From Pseudoalteromonas luteoviolacea (lineage in GTDB: Bacteria; Pseudomonadota; Gammaproteobacteria; Enterobacterales; Alteromonadaceae): a stretch of 64,000 nucleotides of DNA. Under the pieces are notes generated by a model. It ran no database searches and was not told where the DNA came from. It saw only the letters and a list, made by a program, of their open reading frames with translations. Location: the NCBI RefSeq assembly GCF_001750165.1, contig NZ_CP015411.1, positions 4,378,501 to 4,442,500 of the forward strand. The letters run 5' to 3'. A program made the translations under genes and the position numbers. Below, piece by piece: positions 18,101-26,417 of the stretch (positions are counted from its first letter, which is position 1; the number at the start of each line of letters is the position of its first letter).

Positions 18101-19333
18101 TGTTGCACGAACTGTCAATGAATACTGGTTATTCCCTAGTTCAAAATCTAATTGCGTTTGGTCAGCAACTTTAATTTCACCTTTAACCGGATCAACTGAG
18201 AATACCCCGGCGTCGTTACCAGAGACGATTTCATAGCTATAATGTTCTAGTGGAATATCCCAGCGACCCGCTTCAAAGACTTGATAATGCAGTTCAAACT
18301 CACCAAATCGATTTGGTACCACACTTTCATTATCACCATGCAAATATCCTTGCAGTAACATAGGCGCGACGAAATTGAAGCGTACCGCCGCATCAACGAT
18401 GTCTTTATCTATTCCTACTGGTTGAACGAATACAACCGGGTTGTTATAAGATTTTGAAAAATTTATAGAAAATGGCGCTTCACTGCCTGAATCAGTGACT
18501 TTGATGACGCCCGTTTCACCCACAATCGCCAAGCTTTCTGTAAATAAAAAGCCAGAGCCTTGTAGTGCGAAGACATTGACGTTTTCAGCCGCATGGGCGT
18601 CATCATCTATGTTATCAATGTGCACTTTTATACGGTTTGCAGAGACTTCATCAATCGCCACACCGCTTTGAGACGTGCCATTGTAGGACGTTAAGGAGGT
18701 TAAAATCGTTGGGGTTTCTGTGATCGGCGCACTAAATGCATGACCATGCACCTGATGCGTCACCGCAGTGCCTGTACTTGCCACTTCAAATGGCTTGTCA
18801 TTCCAAAACGCTGAAATGGGTTCAGCAAATGCTATCCAGCCAAGCGTTTCGCCCTCACCGGTATTGGTAAAGCTTTGAATGACACTGGTGCCTTTTTTAT
18901 CGAGCTCAGATTCAAGTACGGCCTCAAAGCCTTGCGCACTCACGTTATCTAAGCGGTGGCGCATCAATAATCTATTATTGTTTTTACTCGTTAGGCCAGA
19001 GTAAGAGTAGGTGCTTACTTCATACTCTACTGCATAGTCACTGTTGGATTGGATCTGACCAAAAACAATTGGCGCTTGCGTAAAGCTTGAGGCAAATGAG
19101 ATGGGCTCAAATGCTTCACCATTGGTTACCCAGTTTTTAATGTCCGTTTTACCGACTTCCAAACGCACCGTTTTATCGGATACGCCGTCAACAAAACTCA
19201 CTTTACCTATGGTGGTGTTCGTTTTGGTATTTTCATCAACATGTATTGTTAATGGTGCCATGGTAGCTTGAGCACTATTGGGGACAGTCACCCCCAAAGT
19301 CAGCAAAGCTAAGCACAGTTTAGTCCGCATCAT
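12167..19333 (-). CDS. Giant secreted FG-GAP / cadherin-like / RTX-like / LamG-domain protein
   Basis: Start taken at ATG 19333 (ATGATG, with AGGGGG about 10 nt upstream), giving 2,388 residues that begin with a Sec signal peptide (MMRTKLCLALLTLG, cleavage near AQA); the frame itself opens at 19402. Order seen, in rough residues: N-terminal H-type-lectin-like repeats (20-350, PIVF and VVF strands); cadherin-like (365-430); seven FG-GAP repeats, each with a DxNxDGxxD calcium loop (440-945); short RTX-like nonapeptides (960-1010); second cadherin-like domain (1120-1220); an undefined 650-residue part; two LamG/concanavalin-like domains (1875-2045, 2085-2260); C-terminal Ig/cadherin-like domain. 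No LPXTG, autotransporter barrel or clear sorting tag is seen. Likely a calcium-dependent surface or extracellular adhesin or glycan-binding protein; the exact role is unknown. It carries its own terminator. Confidence 0.85.
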   Translation of the reverse strand: MMRTKLCLALLTLGVTVPNSAQATMAPLTIHVDENTKTNTTIGKVSFVDGVSDKTVRLEVGKTDIKNWVTNGEAFEPISFASSFTQAPIVFGQIQSNSDYAVEYEVSTYSYSGLTSKNNNRLLMRHRLDNVSAQGFEAVLESELDKKGTSVIQSFTNTGEGETLGWIAFAEPISAFWNDKPFEVASTGTAVTHQVHGHAFSAPITETPTILTSLTSYNGTSQSGVAIDEVSANRIKVHIDNIDDDAHAAENVNVFALQGSGFLFTESLAIVGETGVIKVTDSGSEAPFSINFSKSYNNPVVFVQPVGIDKDIVDAAVRFNFVAPMLLQGYLHGDNESVVPNRFGEFELHYQVFEAGRWDIPLEHYSYEIVSGNDAGVFSVDPVKGEIKVADQTQLDFELGNNQYSLTVRATDGAGNHYDMPVTINVTDINDSLNNNAQSIDGLAADDWAGWSVAPAGDVNGDGFDDIIVGAPQADVYRNDGTFMYEDNGAAYVLFSDATGTFPSLTEVIGGTRGFGIMGAESGDNAGFAVAGGVDINGDGLSDVVVGAPYAGTNGDYSGSVYVVFGKTGTNYIPLSDMNAGGSDYGFAIHGAYTEDYAGGTLVVGDVNGDGLGDIVIGETVTRFLAGTGSFALRDLLEDGTADPNLAYVVYGKKDNNVVQLANVATDYNEQGFAITRPSRKLFSDWYYGAQVLPTGDFNSDGLTDFIVSHGLFVDTSGTSYVVYGRIGGEAVKYNSIKSAGNGIKITPQGSGNYGFDFGNATLDALPSFTTSHVGDVNADGVDDIALLLTDTGCCSGIDHPRAYIIFGGVNVVDEINLADIANGNGGFVIHNDASNIGHSDLQVILGSIGGAGDLNGDGFDDIIIGDPFAEDNKGRVYAVYGRAGTEPVYLSEIIETQQGFYSEGNGGEQLGQFIASAGDINGDGIKDIQFGAPSANKNNLENTGAVYVLNGDGKLVTLWGTDGDDTITGTAAADNIATGTGDDVIRTNGGTDAVYAGPGEDTIYISDNTFTRIDAGGNTDTLVFDGSGINLDLATQASRVRNVEVFDIRGSGANSITLNKSVSSNSNLRILGDNDDYVGAANNQWVDSETTQVIDNVTYKVFTSGSATMLVQDGLTVTVNNAPTIEDQTFTVSEIAASGTGIGILAADANDVGDFVTFQILSGNEDGDLVLDAQTGILSISPTISRLDFEKTATYTLQVIVYDQYNTTDTAQITVDVLDMDSMEITLEGDVSGEGSYWGENTVLELLGMSSPQWASTETKHTWNVPEENLPDDPAIIRIESHGKIHYVGGMDLFGGWVEADIPLEMDLRFPDEIAAGQPVNLATKFTVGENANFIASSPGVQISAELIFEDYLIKYESALFEKLNGQTKIDYASYEKVVGSESFGVYGDNCANALNRSQCYKLDDGVEVYDLTRELSDEKLTSLIENNFYELSVVTAEDHARGVSDNITHGTSFVNGVDIIDVVYAHKGAVNGIEIISTDVADPTATTISFIPANMTNEQIIYFIKNLTRDSLAEVPSNARKAIEKAIGLEVDKLRFLAGHDLTDWVSEEIYWGSNWTKWHAQAGMESMEGTSEQCIDNYFAPAGEDLYRRYKFSTLDTFVSAALDLHQDFELNIESTAILVLEDGTEIYFDPEEDITFTPELTHDVNNDGMIDATLTVNAASKFVNSTKMNAFFRMPFKLLEFEYNVQEAVCTADNIYTMGNQGLMFEKGSYGPLLDSEKEIQYDTTDFGGPTEITIAQNSFTTALSFDLCSNSAACGEPVLSYGNNAPVASTVILAGDFIGKSTVSASYTYTDHESDFEESSRYQWYRSATGSNDDAQVIDGEFYQSYTLSLEDIDSFVAFCVTPHDGTDFGNPECSEWTPVESPYHQDLSIMNGFGQSIVINGTDQSMIQTMDSGFNPNSSYTIEAWVKVNSLNPEENSNLFTFSEDANSSKAAVRIFSDGRLRVKATNTTYKSTKTITVGQWQHYAVSYDQPTQQLSVYLDGELIISEVDAAKDSNVYFVWGSGNDGTSKKLDANIDEVRIWDYAKSQESIAANRYLGASLSNSNLVSYYHFDNMVNGELEDLTGESTMTLVNGPELEKHNTYLTLDGNGDYVDFGDPSDGSLDFGGDNFTAQAWIYLEPGSQDQTRIILNKKIGGASGYKGWTWSVNTRNRLTWKHDAASNGKKSYEATGQKLATGRWYHAAVVVDWEGSARVTMYLDGKDVGSSALGSKRNVVNHVPLRIGAFSSTDTTTNTFKGHIDDVVIWTRALSKDEINACKEEMELGCQQELLLYHDFEQDVRKNKAIDRYNGTIFGAVEVDNSLDVKFTTTEYAAFAGKLPGGTGVTFGLADAPAYGDVAISEYSGEFIYTPNGNANGASDSFSYYIYSSSNGQSQKQIVTIEFE

Positions 19334-19657
19334 AATATTAATACCCCCTATTAATTGACAGATACAGTTCAATTTAGGGTTTATGACATGCAATTGTGCC
19401 AAGAATATGGAATGGATTAAAATATGCGCAAAATATCATTATTTAAAATATAAGAACAATAAAAGTATTAGAAGTACAACGACCAAGCTATCCTAATGAC
19501 AGAGATGACAGCGCTTTAATTACGGGCAAAAAAAACAGATAGACGCAAAGCAAAAATTCAATCTTGGAAGGTACTGAGTGAAACCGTGGTATTTATAAAA
19601 TGGAATTTGAGTGCAGCTATGTGCACAGCGATGAAAGTTGCGCTTTTAAGATTAGAA
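19334..19657. other. Intergenic region between rnpB and the FG-GAP gene
   Basis: About 320 bp of AT-rich non-coding DNA. It must hold the promoter of the FG-GAP protein gene, but no convincing -35/-10 pair could be fixed by eye. No small gene with a ribosome site was seen. Confidence 0.5.
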
Positions 19658-19681
19658 AGCCGCTTGAAAGCTCAAGCGGCT
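19658..19681 (-). terminator. Hairpin after rnpB
   Basis: Perfect 10-bp stem AGCCGCTTGA / TCAAGCGGCT with a 4-nt loop, 10 bp beyond the rnpB 3' end. The following - strand sequence TTCTAATCTT is only moderately U-rich. Confidence 0.75.
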
Positions 19682-19690
19682 ACTAAAATT

Positions 19691-20050
<360 letters not shown>

Positions 20051-20095
20051 GGCGCATTATACCTGTTTCTGGCCTAAAGCACAGCGGATTTTTTG

Positions 20096-20956
20096 CTATT
20101 CTTCTCTTTGTGCAATAATCGCTTTGTATAAAGCATTCTTTTTAAGGCCAAAGTATTCTGCAGCCACACCACAGGCTTTTTTAAGCGGCATTTCAGCTTC
20201 CAAAAGCGAGATTAATTTTTGCGCTTCAGGCGTAATTGCCGCGGTCTCTTTCCCCTTACCAGGTAAGATAAGTACCAATTCACCACGCTGACGTTCAGGT
20301 TCATCAGTTAGAAAAGCAATTAGCTCAGATACTTCACCGCTAAAAAACGTTTCATATGTCTTGGTGAGCTCTTTGGCAAACACCACTTGCTGCTGTTCAC
20401 CAAGCGCGCTGGCAAGATCATCGAGACTGGCCATAATACGATGTGTGCTTTCATACATAATACTGGTGATCCCAGACTCAAAAGCATCTGTGAAAAACTG
20501 CTGTCTCGCTTGGCTTTTTGCTGGCGTGAAGCCAATAAATTGAAACTTATCAGTGGGTAACCCTGAACAGCTCACCGCAGCTATCGCAGCACAAGCACCT
20601 GGGATAGGTGTCACTTTAGCACCCGCTTCACGGCATAAATTCACCACGGCATAACCAGGATCGCTGATCAAAGGAGTGCCCGCATCAGAGACCAACGCAA
20701 TATCTTTGCCTTCATTCAGCCAATCTAATATTTGTTGGGCTTTTTGTTTTTCGTTATGATCATGCAAAGCAAAGGTTTTTGCTTTAATATTAAAGTGACT
20801 CAACAGTTTGCCAGTATGGCGTGTATCTTCTGCTGCAATAAGATCTACGTCAGCTAAGGTTTTCAGCGCCCGTTCACTAATGTCTTCTAAATTGCCAATT
20901 GGTGTAGCAACGATATGCAGGGTGCCAATTTTGTCTAAGGTGTCAGCTTTTGTCAT
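20096..20956 (-). CDS. rsmI: 16S rRNA 2'-O-ribose C1402 methyltransferase RsmI
   Basis: Tetrapyrrole-methylase-fold SAM enzyme that methylates the ribose of C1402 in the decoding centre of 16S rRNA. Typical motifs are LHIVATPIGNLEDIS, AAEDTRHTGKLL, LVSDAGTPLISDPGY and PIPGACAAIAA. ATG 20956 is preferred (GGAGA 7 nt upstream, 286 residues) over an in-frame TTG at 20968. The promoter region is shared with divergent lpoA, whose start lies only about 50 bp away, the usual arrangement in gammaproteobacteria. Confidence 0.95.
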   Translation of the reverse strand: MTKADTLDKIGTLHIVATPIGNLEDISERALKTLADVDLIAAEDTRHTGKLLSHFNIKAKTFALHDHNEKQKAQQILDWLNEGKDIALVSDAGTPLISDPGYAVVNLCREAGAKVTPIPGACAAIAAVSCSGLPTDKFQFIGFTPAKSQARQQFFTDAFESGITSIMYESTHRIMASLDDLASALGEQQQVVFAKELTKTYETFFSGEVSELIAFLTDEPERQRGELVLILPGKGKETAAITPEAQKLISLLEAEMPLKKACGVAAEYFGLKKNALYKAIIAQREE

Positions 20957-21018
20957 TGAGCTCTCCAAGATCAGTCAGTAAGATATTCACATACAAGGTG
21001 ATGAGTGAAGGTATACGA

Positions 21019-22893
21019 GTGCAACTGAAAAAAATAAGTCTAATAGTGGCTGTATTGTCCGGTTTATCGGCCTGTGGCACAACCCCTAAAAACGTACAAC
21101 CAACAACAAACTCGCAGACTCAAGCGCCAGCGGTGCAATCAAATGAAAATATGGATGCGAGTTCACTTTATGCGCTCGCACTCTCAAAACAGGGCGCAAA
21201 CAGAATTCAAGTGCTTTACAGTGCAAGAGAAGCTGCGATCAACGAACAAAACTGGTCTATGCTAGAGCAGATCTGCTTTGAATTAGAATCGAAAGCCAGC
21301 GTTGATCATGTACAAAATAAGCTCTATATTGCTTTTGCTCAAAAAGAGCAAGGGAAATACGAAAGTGCGCACACCATACTAACGAATGTCAGTGATCAGC
21401 TTACCCTTGCAGAGCACAAAGGGTGGCATCAATACCTCAAAGGCAGTATTTTTGCCTCTCAAAAGTTACCCAAAAAAGCCCTCGTTCATTACTTTAAAAG
21501 CGCGGATACTGCACAACAAAACAAACTTAACATCACGAGCTTAAATCAAGATATCTGGACGGCATTACAACAACTATCCTCCTACGCTTTAGAGCGCTTT
21601 GACCGAGGTTCAGTGATCCAGCAAGGTTGGGTGAAACTCGCTAAATATCATCAAGTTTATTTGGGTTCAACGGTGCAATTACACCAAGCTATGAACAACT
21701 GGCAAAGGCGTTATAAGAACCACCCAGGTAGTTTTATTATTCCCAATGAAGTGAAATCTACCATCAACCTTGCGCCTTACCAAGCAACCAAGTTAGCCAT
21801 TTTGCTGCCTCAATCAGGCAGTAGTGAACGCTTGGGCGCGGCATTAAAAAATGGCTTTTTAGCTGCTATGGATAAAAGTCAAATCGAAGAAATTTATTTC
21901 ATTGATGAAATGGACAGCGCGGAGCTCATAGACAGAGAATTACAAAAAATCCAAGCTGATTTTATTATCGGGCCTCTATTAAAAAGCAATATTGTCAAAG
22001 TAAAATCAAGCTCGTTTGTAGCACAATCTTCAGCAATATTCCTAAATGAAATTGACACACAAGAAGCTGAACGCATTCACCAAGAACATTATTATTTTGC
22101 GCTCAACCCAGAACATGAAGTCGAACAAGCCATGGTGCACTTCTTAGCTAAAGGATTTCAAAAACCCATGCTGCTTGCCCCCAATACACCGTCGGGACAA
22201 CGACTAATATCTCACTTTAATAACCAATGGCAACACTTCAGCAAAACAGAGCCAGAAGCTGGGTTTTACAATAACAGTGAAGACATGGTCGACGTTATCA
22301 CTGAGCTACTTGAGGTTGATCGCTCCAAAAGTAGAATTAGAGAAGTAAAAAGTTTATTTCGCAGTGAAGTTGAAAGTGAAACTCGCTCTAGAAGAGATAT
22401 AGATGCAATTTACATCTTGGGTGATGCAATTGAAACACGCCTTTTAAAACCTTATTTAGATGTAAACGTGAGCACATTCGCTGAACGGATCCCGCTTTAT
22501 GCGAGTTCACGTAGTTACAGCAAGCAAATCGATAAAACAGACAAAGGGGATTTAGAAGGGCTTTATTTTACTGAGTTACCCTGGATGTTGCCTGATGCCA
22601 TTAACGAGCGTAATTTAAGAGATACCTATGCGCGACTTTGGCCTGAACAAGCTGACATAGAACAACGCTTATTTGCGATGGCCCATGACGCACTAAATCT
22701 AATTCCAGAACTCAAACAGCTCAGTAGAATACCGGGTAAGGAATTCGATGGTTTGACAGGCGCATTGAGTATTAAAGAGGCTAATCAAATACATCGTAAA
22801 TTGAGTTGGGGGCAATACCACAAAAACCAAATTAGGTTGGTTAGTTTGGATGAGCGCCTTCCCACGCCATTGTTTATGCAAGAGGTTGAATAA
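21019..22893 (+). CDS. lpoA: Outer-membrane lipoprotein LpoA, activator of PBP1a
   Basis: LpoA is anchored in the outer membrane and reaches through the peptidoglycan to stimulate the synthase PBP1a. GTG 21019 is preferred: GAAGG lies 7 nt upstream and the product starts with a clean lipoprotein signal, LKKISLIVAVLSGLSAC, with Cys19 as the acylation site. ATG 21001 (six residues longer) is the alternative. The N-terminal half is TPR-like and the C-terminal half has a periplasmic-binding-protein-like fold (from ATKLAILLPQSGSSERLGAALKNG). About 625 residues, normal for the family. It is first in a run lpoA-yraN-diaA-dolP. Confidence 0.92.
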   Translation: MQLKKISLIVAVLSGLSACGTTPKNVQPTTNSQTQAPAVQSNENMDASSLYALALSKQGANRIQVLYSAREAAINEQNWSMLEQICFELESKASVDHVQNKLYIAFAQKEQGKYESAHTILTNVSDQLTLAEHKGWHQYLKGSIFASQKLPKKALVHYFKSADTAQQNKLNITSLNQDIWTALQQLSSYALERFDRGSVIQQGWVKLAKYHQVYLGSTVQLHQAMNNWQRRYKNHPGSFIIPNEVKSTINLAPYQATKLAILLPQSGSSERLGAALKNGFLAAMDKSQIEEIYFIDEMDSAELIDRELQKIQADFIIGPLLKSNIVKVKSSSFVAQSSAIFLNEIDTQEAERIHQEHYYFALNPEHEVEQAMVHFLAKGFQKPMLLAPNTPSGQRLISHFNNQWQHFSKTEPEAGFYNNSEDMVDVITELLEVDRSKSRIREVKSLFRSEVESETRSRRDIDAIYILGDAIETRLLKPYLDVNVSTFAERIPLYASSRSYSKQIDKTDKGDLEGLYFTELPWMLPDAINERNLRDTYARLWPEQADIEQRLFAMAHDALNLIPELKQLSRIPGKEFDGLTGALSIKEANQIHRKLSWGQYHKNQIRLVSLDERLPTPLFMQEVE

Positions 22894-22944
22894 TCAATTG
22901 CATTTGCGGGCAACGTATTCGCCCACCAGTCCAAGGATATAAGG

Positions 22945-23310
22945 ATGCTAAATAGGATTTTTACTAATACAAGGAAGAAAGGCCAGTATTTTGAGGAGGT
23001 TGCAGAGCACTACCTCAAACAACAAGGCCTCACTCCTCTAGCACGTAATTACTTGTGCAGATATGGAGAAATTGATTTAATCATGAAAGATACCCACACT
23101 TGGGTGTTTGTAGAAGTGAAATACCGCAAAAGCCATCGATTTGGCGGCGCCATAAATACACTTTCACAGCAAAAACAACAGCGTCTAAGGCGCAGTATAT
23201 ATCAATACATGCAAGATTATACCTTGCATAATGTTTCGCTGCGCGTAGACTTTGTTGCAATACAGGGGGAGACCCCACATACGATACAATGGATAAAGAA
23301 CGTTTTTTAA
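22945..23310 (+). CDS. yraN: YraN (UPF0102) family endonuclease-like protein
   Basis: A 121-residue protein of the restriction-endonuclease-like fold. The catalytic-type residues E42 and D44 (GEIDLI) and E57/K59 (VFVEVKYR) are all present. The biological role of YraN is not settled; a Holliday-junction or DNA-repair link has been proposed for the fold. It lies between lpoA and diaA as in most gammaproteobacteria; diaA begins one base after its stop. Confidence 0.93.
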   Translation: MLNRIFTNTRKKGQYFEEVAEHYLKQQGLTPLARNYLCRYGEIDLIMKDTHTWVFVEVKYRKSHRFGGAINTLSQQKQQRLRRSIYQYMQDYTLHNVSLRVDFVAIQGETPHTIQWIKNVF

Positions 23311-23311
23311 T

Positions 23312-23896
23312 ATGCAAGAATCAATCAAAGCCATCTTTACCGAAAGTATTCAAGCGCAAATTGCAGCAGGAGAAGCACTGCCGGAACAATTAGAAACAGC
23401 GGCGTATGTGATTTCTCAGACATTGATCAATGGTAACAAATTGATCTGCTGTGGCGTACCAAGTAGCCATATGCTTGCTGAACACTTTGCCAGTTTACTT
23501 ATCAACTTTTATGAAACTGAACGACCCTGTTTGCCCGCACTGACTTTAAGCCAGTCAAATATCAATTTAAGCGGACAAACAGCCAACGGCCAGACAGAGC
23601 TATTCGCTCGGCAAATCCGTGCTGTGGCGCAAGAGGGTGACCTACTCTTTGCCATTGCACTCAATGGCAACGAAAAAGAAGTGATCAGCGCCGTCGAGTC
23701 TGCATTAACCAAAGACCTTAAAATCATAGCACTGACCGGCAATGATGGTGGTGAACTCACCGGCTTACTCGGCCCCAATGACGTCGAGATCAGAGTACCA
23801 AGTAAGCGCTCAAGTCGTATATTAGAATCTCATATGTTCACGGTACATTGCTTGAGCCAACTTATAGACAATATCTTATTTCCTCAGGATGCTTAA
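23312..23896 (+). CDS. diaA: DnaA initiator-associating protein DiaA
   Basis: A 194-residue SIS-domain protein that binds DnaA and promotes its assembly on oriC. The phosphosugar-isomerase-like fold is visible in LICCGVPSSHMLAEHFASLLINFYETERPCLPA and LLFAIALNGNEKEVISAV. Length and sequence match GmhA-like DiaA. It is tightly spaced after yraN and overlaps the possible early start of dolP. Confidence 0.92.
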   Translation: MQESIKAIFTESIQAQIAAGEALPEQLETAAYVISQTLINGNKLICCGVPSSHMLAEHFASLLINFYETERPCLPALTLSQSNINLSGQTANGQTELFARQIRAVAQEGDLLFAIALNGNEKEVISAVESALTKDLKIIALTGNDGGELTGLLGPNDVEIRVPSKRSSRILESHMFTVHCLSQLIDNILFPQDA

Positions 23897-23897
23897 T

Positions 23898-24464
23898 ATG
23901 CTGTTAAAACCCATCTTGTTACTTATCATCATCTCACTATTGCAAGGCTGTGCTGCTGCTGTTGTTGCGGGGACTGCTGGCGCAGTATCGGCTGCCAATG
24001 ATCGCCGCACAATTGGTTCGCAAATAGACGACAATAGTATAGAAATAAAAGCGACAATTGCGTTGAAAAAAGTTCAACGGCTGGCAAAACACGCCAACAT
24101 TAATGTCGTGAGTGTGAATGGAACAGTCCTACTCACAGGTCAAGTGGCCAATGCAGAAATGAAAACTGAAGCGCACAATGCAGTAAGCTCGGTAATTGGC
24201 GTTAAGAAGCTATTTAATCAAATTAGAATTGGAAGCAATATTGGTTTAGCTACAAAGGGTCACGATACTTGGCTGACGTCAAAAGTCAAAACTCAACTGC
24301 TGGCAAATGATGATGTTAACGGCAGTAATATCAAAGTAGTCACTGAAAATGCAGAAGTCTTTCTAATGGGGATGGTTGCGCCCAAAGAAGCAGATAAAGC
24401 AGTTGAGATTGCACGAAACATTCATGGTGTAGAAAAGGTAATTAAGGCATTTGAATACCTTTAA
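23898..24464 (+). CDS. dolP: Outer-membrane lipoprotein DolP (YraP), two BON domains
   Basis: A dual-BON lipoprotein that supports outer-membrane integrity and BamA function. Start chosen at ATG 23898, which has AGGA 8 nt upstream; an in-frame ATG at 23889 overlaps diaA. The signal peptide ends LLQGC with Cys18 as lipidation site. BON1 covers about residues 45-110 and BON2 about 115-185, the latter with VTENAEVFLMGMVAPKEADKA as in E. coli DolP. 188 residues, normal length. Confidence 0.93.
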   Translation: MLLKPILLLIIISLLQGCAAAVVAGTAGAVSAANDRRTIGSQIDDNSIEIKATIALKKVQRLAKHANINVVSVNGTVLLTGQVANAEMKTEAHNAVSSVIGVKKLFNQIRIGSNIGLATKGHDTWLTSKVKTQLLANDDVNGSNIKVVTENAEVFLMGMVAPKEADKAVEIARNIHGVEKVIKAFEYL

Positions 24465-24479
24465 CACCTCCCCCTAAAT

Positions 24480-24507
24480 AAAAAACCTGCCAATGCAGGT
24501 TTTTTTT
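24480..24507. terminator. Bidirectional terminator between dolP and sspB
   Basis: AAAAAACCTGC-CAAT-GCAGGTTTTTTTT: an 11-bp stem, 4-nt loop and U-tracts on both strands, placed between the convergent stops of dolP (24464) and sspB (24506). Confidence 0.93.
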
Positions 24508-24958
24508 ATTTGATAACACGTAAATGTGCGCCCTTTTTAGGCTTTCCATCGACTGGCGGCTTCTGCGCCTCAGTTTCTGGGTTCTCTTCAACTTCTGGCA
24601 TTGTCTCATCTGTAGAGTCATACGCTTCTTCTTCGTATTCCTCCTCAATGCTAGGCTCCGAGAAAATAGTGCCTTCTCCATTTTCTCTGGCATAAATAGC
24701 CAGTACTGCATCAACAGGGACGTAAACCTGCATCGGTTGCCCTGAAAAACGCGCACTAAAGCTTAACGCATCATTATCCATGCTGAAGTTGTTCGCCGCA
24801 CTTGGGCTCACATTAAGCACGATCTGCCCATCTTGTACAAACTGGACAGGGACCTGCACGTGAGGAAAGTTGGCATTGACAACTATGTGTGGCGTGCACT
24901 GATTGTCCACGATCCACTCATAGAACGCCCTTAGTAAATAAGGTCGATTAGATGTCAT
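24506..24958 (-). CDS. sspB: ClpXP protease adaptor SspB
   Basis: SspB brings ssrA-tagged and other substrates to ClpXP. The N-terminal 110 residues are the substrate-binding domain (PYLLRAFYEWIVDN at the start, FSARFSGQPMQVYVPVDAVLAIYARENG). A long acidic linker rich in E follows, and the protein ends in KKGAHLRVIK, the ClpX-docking tail. The ATG overlaps the sspA stop (TAATG), so the two are coupled. Confidence 0.96.
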   Translation of the reverse strand: MTSNRPYLLRAFYEWIVDNQCTPHIVVNANFPHVQVPVQFVQDGQIVLNVSPSAANNFSMDNDALSFSARFSGQPMQVYVPVDAVLAIYARENGEGTIFSEPSIEEEYEEEAYDSTDETMPEVEENPETEAQKPPVDGKPKKGAHLRVIK

Positions 24959-25581
24959 TAGCTACGGATCTCGCGCTCAACATCAGTCAAAGATGCTTGG
25001 AAAGATTCGCGCTCAAATAGACGAAGCATGTAATCTTTAAGCTCACTTGCGCCGCTACCTGAAAGCTCAATACCTAGCTGTGGTAAGCGCCATAATAGTG
25101 GTGCCATGAAGCAATCTACTAAGCTAAACTCTTCACTCATAAAGTAAGGTGCTTCGCCAAAGATAGGTGCAACCGCAAGCAAGGCTTCAGTTAATTCTTT
25201 ACGCGCATTTTCAACATCATTGCCTGATAAAATCTTCTCAGCAAGACTGTACCAATCGCTTTCAATACGATGCATCATAAGGCGACTACGGCCACGCATA
25301 ACTGGATAAACTGGCATTAATGGTGGATGCGGGAAACGCTCATCCAAATATTCCATAATGATATTAGCTTGATACAAGCCAAGTTCGCGATCGATCAACG
25401 TCGGAACTGTACCATATGGGTTAATTTCATGTAGCGCTTCTGGCAAGTTATCCTTTTCGGCCAGATGAATATCAACACTTACACCTTTTTCTGCTAAAAC
25501 GATACGAACCTGATGGCTATACATACAGTTTGCACCAGAAAAAAGAGTCATAACTGGGCGCTTATTGGCAGCTACGGCCAT
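24958..25581 (-). CDS. sspA: Stringent starvation protein A
   Basis: A glutathione-S-transferase-fold protein that binds RNA polymerase and alters transcription in stationary phase and acid stress. It has the N-terminal thioredoxin-like part with LFSGANCMYSHQVRIVLAEKG and a helical C-terminal part. ATG 25581 is chosen (GGAGG 5 nt upstream, 207 residues) over an in-frame start at 25593. It is first in the sspA-sspB pair, just downstream of the cytochrome bc1 operon. Confidence 0.96.
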   Translation of the reverse strand: MAVAANKRPVMTLFSGANCMYSHQVRIVLAEKGVSVDIHLAEKDNLPEALHEINPYGTVPTLIDRELGLYQANIIMEYLDERFPHPPLMPVYPVMRGRSRLMMHRIESDWYSLAEKILSGNDVENARKELTEALLAVAPIFGEAPYFMSEEFSLVDCFMAPLLWRLPQLGIELSGSGASELKDYMLRLFERESFQASLTDVEREIRS

Positions 25582-25679
25582 GCCTACCTCCATAAATTAA
25601 TCACAAAGTAATCAAATCACTTTAAACAGCAATAGGGGCATATGCCCCTATTACCTATAATCACCATTGAGTGTTCAAA

Positions 25680-26417
25680 TTAATGAACGTCTCTCCAGTA
25701 CTCTTTCTTCAATAAGAAAGCTAAGATGAAGAAGATTACCAAGAATCCAAGCACTTTGATACCTATTGCCTCAGATTCTAATCGAGAAGGTTCACCCACA
25801 TATGCTAAAAAGTTAGTGAGATCTCTCGCTGCTTGGTCATATTCATCGTCACTCATCTCACCGGAGCCGTCAGTTTCGACACCCACTATCTTGGTTACCG
25901 TCTCACCATTTTCAACTACTTCTTCAGTAATTGGCATTGGCAAGCCCTGTAGTTCTTGAAGAACATGAGGCATCCCCACAAGTGGGAATACGATATTGTT
26001 CACACCAAAAGGACGAGACTCATCTTTATAAAATGACTTTAAGTATGTGTATATATAGTCTGGTGACTTAACGCGAGAAATTAGCGTTAAGTCTGGCGGC
26101 GCCGCACCAAACCATGTAGCAGCATCATCTTTCGACATTGAGTTTAAGATGTGCGAACCTACTTTAGAGTCATCAAAAATGAGTGTCTCTTTCCCAATTT
26201 CAATTGGGATACCAATGTCACGAAACGTACGCTCATAACGCTGGTATTGCATCTGGTGACAGCCTAAACAGTAGTTCATGAACAATTTAGCGCCACGTTG
26301 CAACGATGCATTATCCCTCAAGTCAATATTAGCGTCCATAAGTGGAACCGATGGAGCTGCTGCCATTGTTAAGGCTGGCAACAATGCGAATAAACCGATC
26401 AATAGCTTTTTCATCAT
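25680..26417 (-). CDS. petC: Cytochrome c1 of the bc1 complex
   Basis: The heme c subunit of ubiquinol-cytochrome c reductase. It has a signal peptide (MMKKLLIGLFALLPALTMAAA), the heme site C50-L-G-C53-H54, a likely axial Met149 in PLVGMPHV, and a C-terminal membrane anchor (VLGFLVIFFILAFLLKKEYW). 245 residues. The start overlaps the cytochrome b stop by 4 bp; last gene of petABC. Confidence 0.96.
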   Translation of the reverse strand: MMKKLLIGLFALLPALTMAAAPSVPLMDANIDLRDNASLQRGAKLFMNYCLGCHQMQYQRYERTFRDIGIPIEIGKETLIFDDSKVGSHILNSMSKDDAATWFGAAPPDLTLISRVKSPDYIYTYLKSFYKDESRPFGVNNIVFPLVGMPHVLQELQGLPMPITEEVVENGETVTKIVGVETDGSGEMSDDEYDQAARDLTNFLAYVGEPSRLESEAIGIKVLGFLVIFFILAFLLKKEYWRDVH

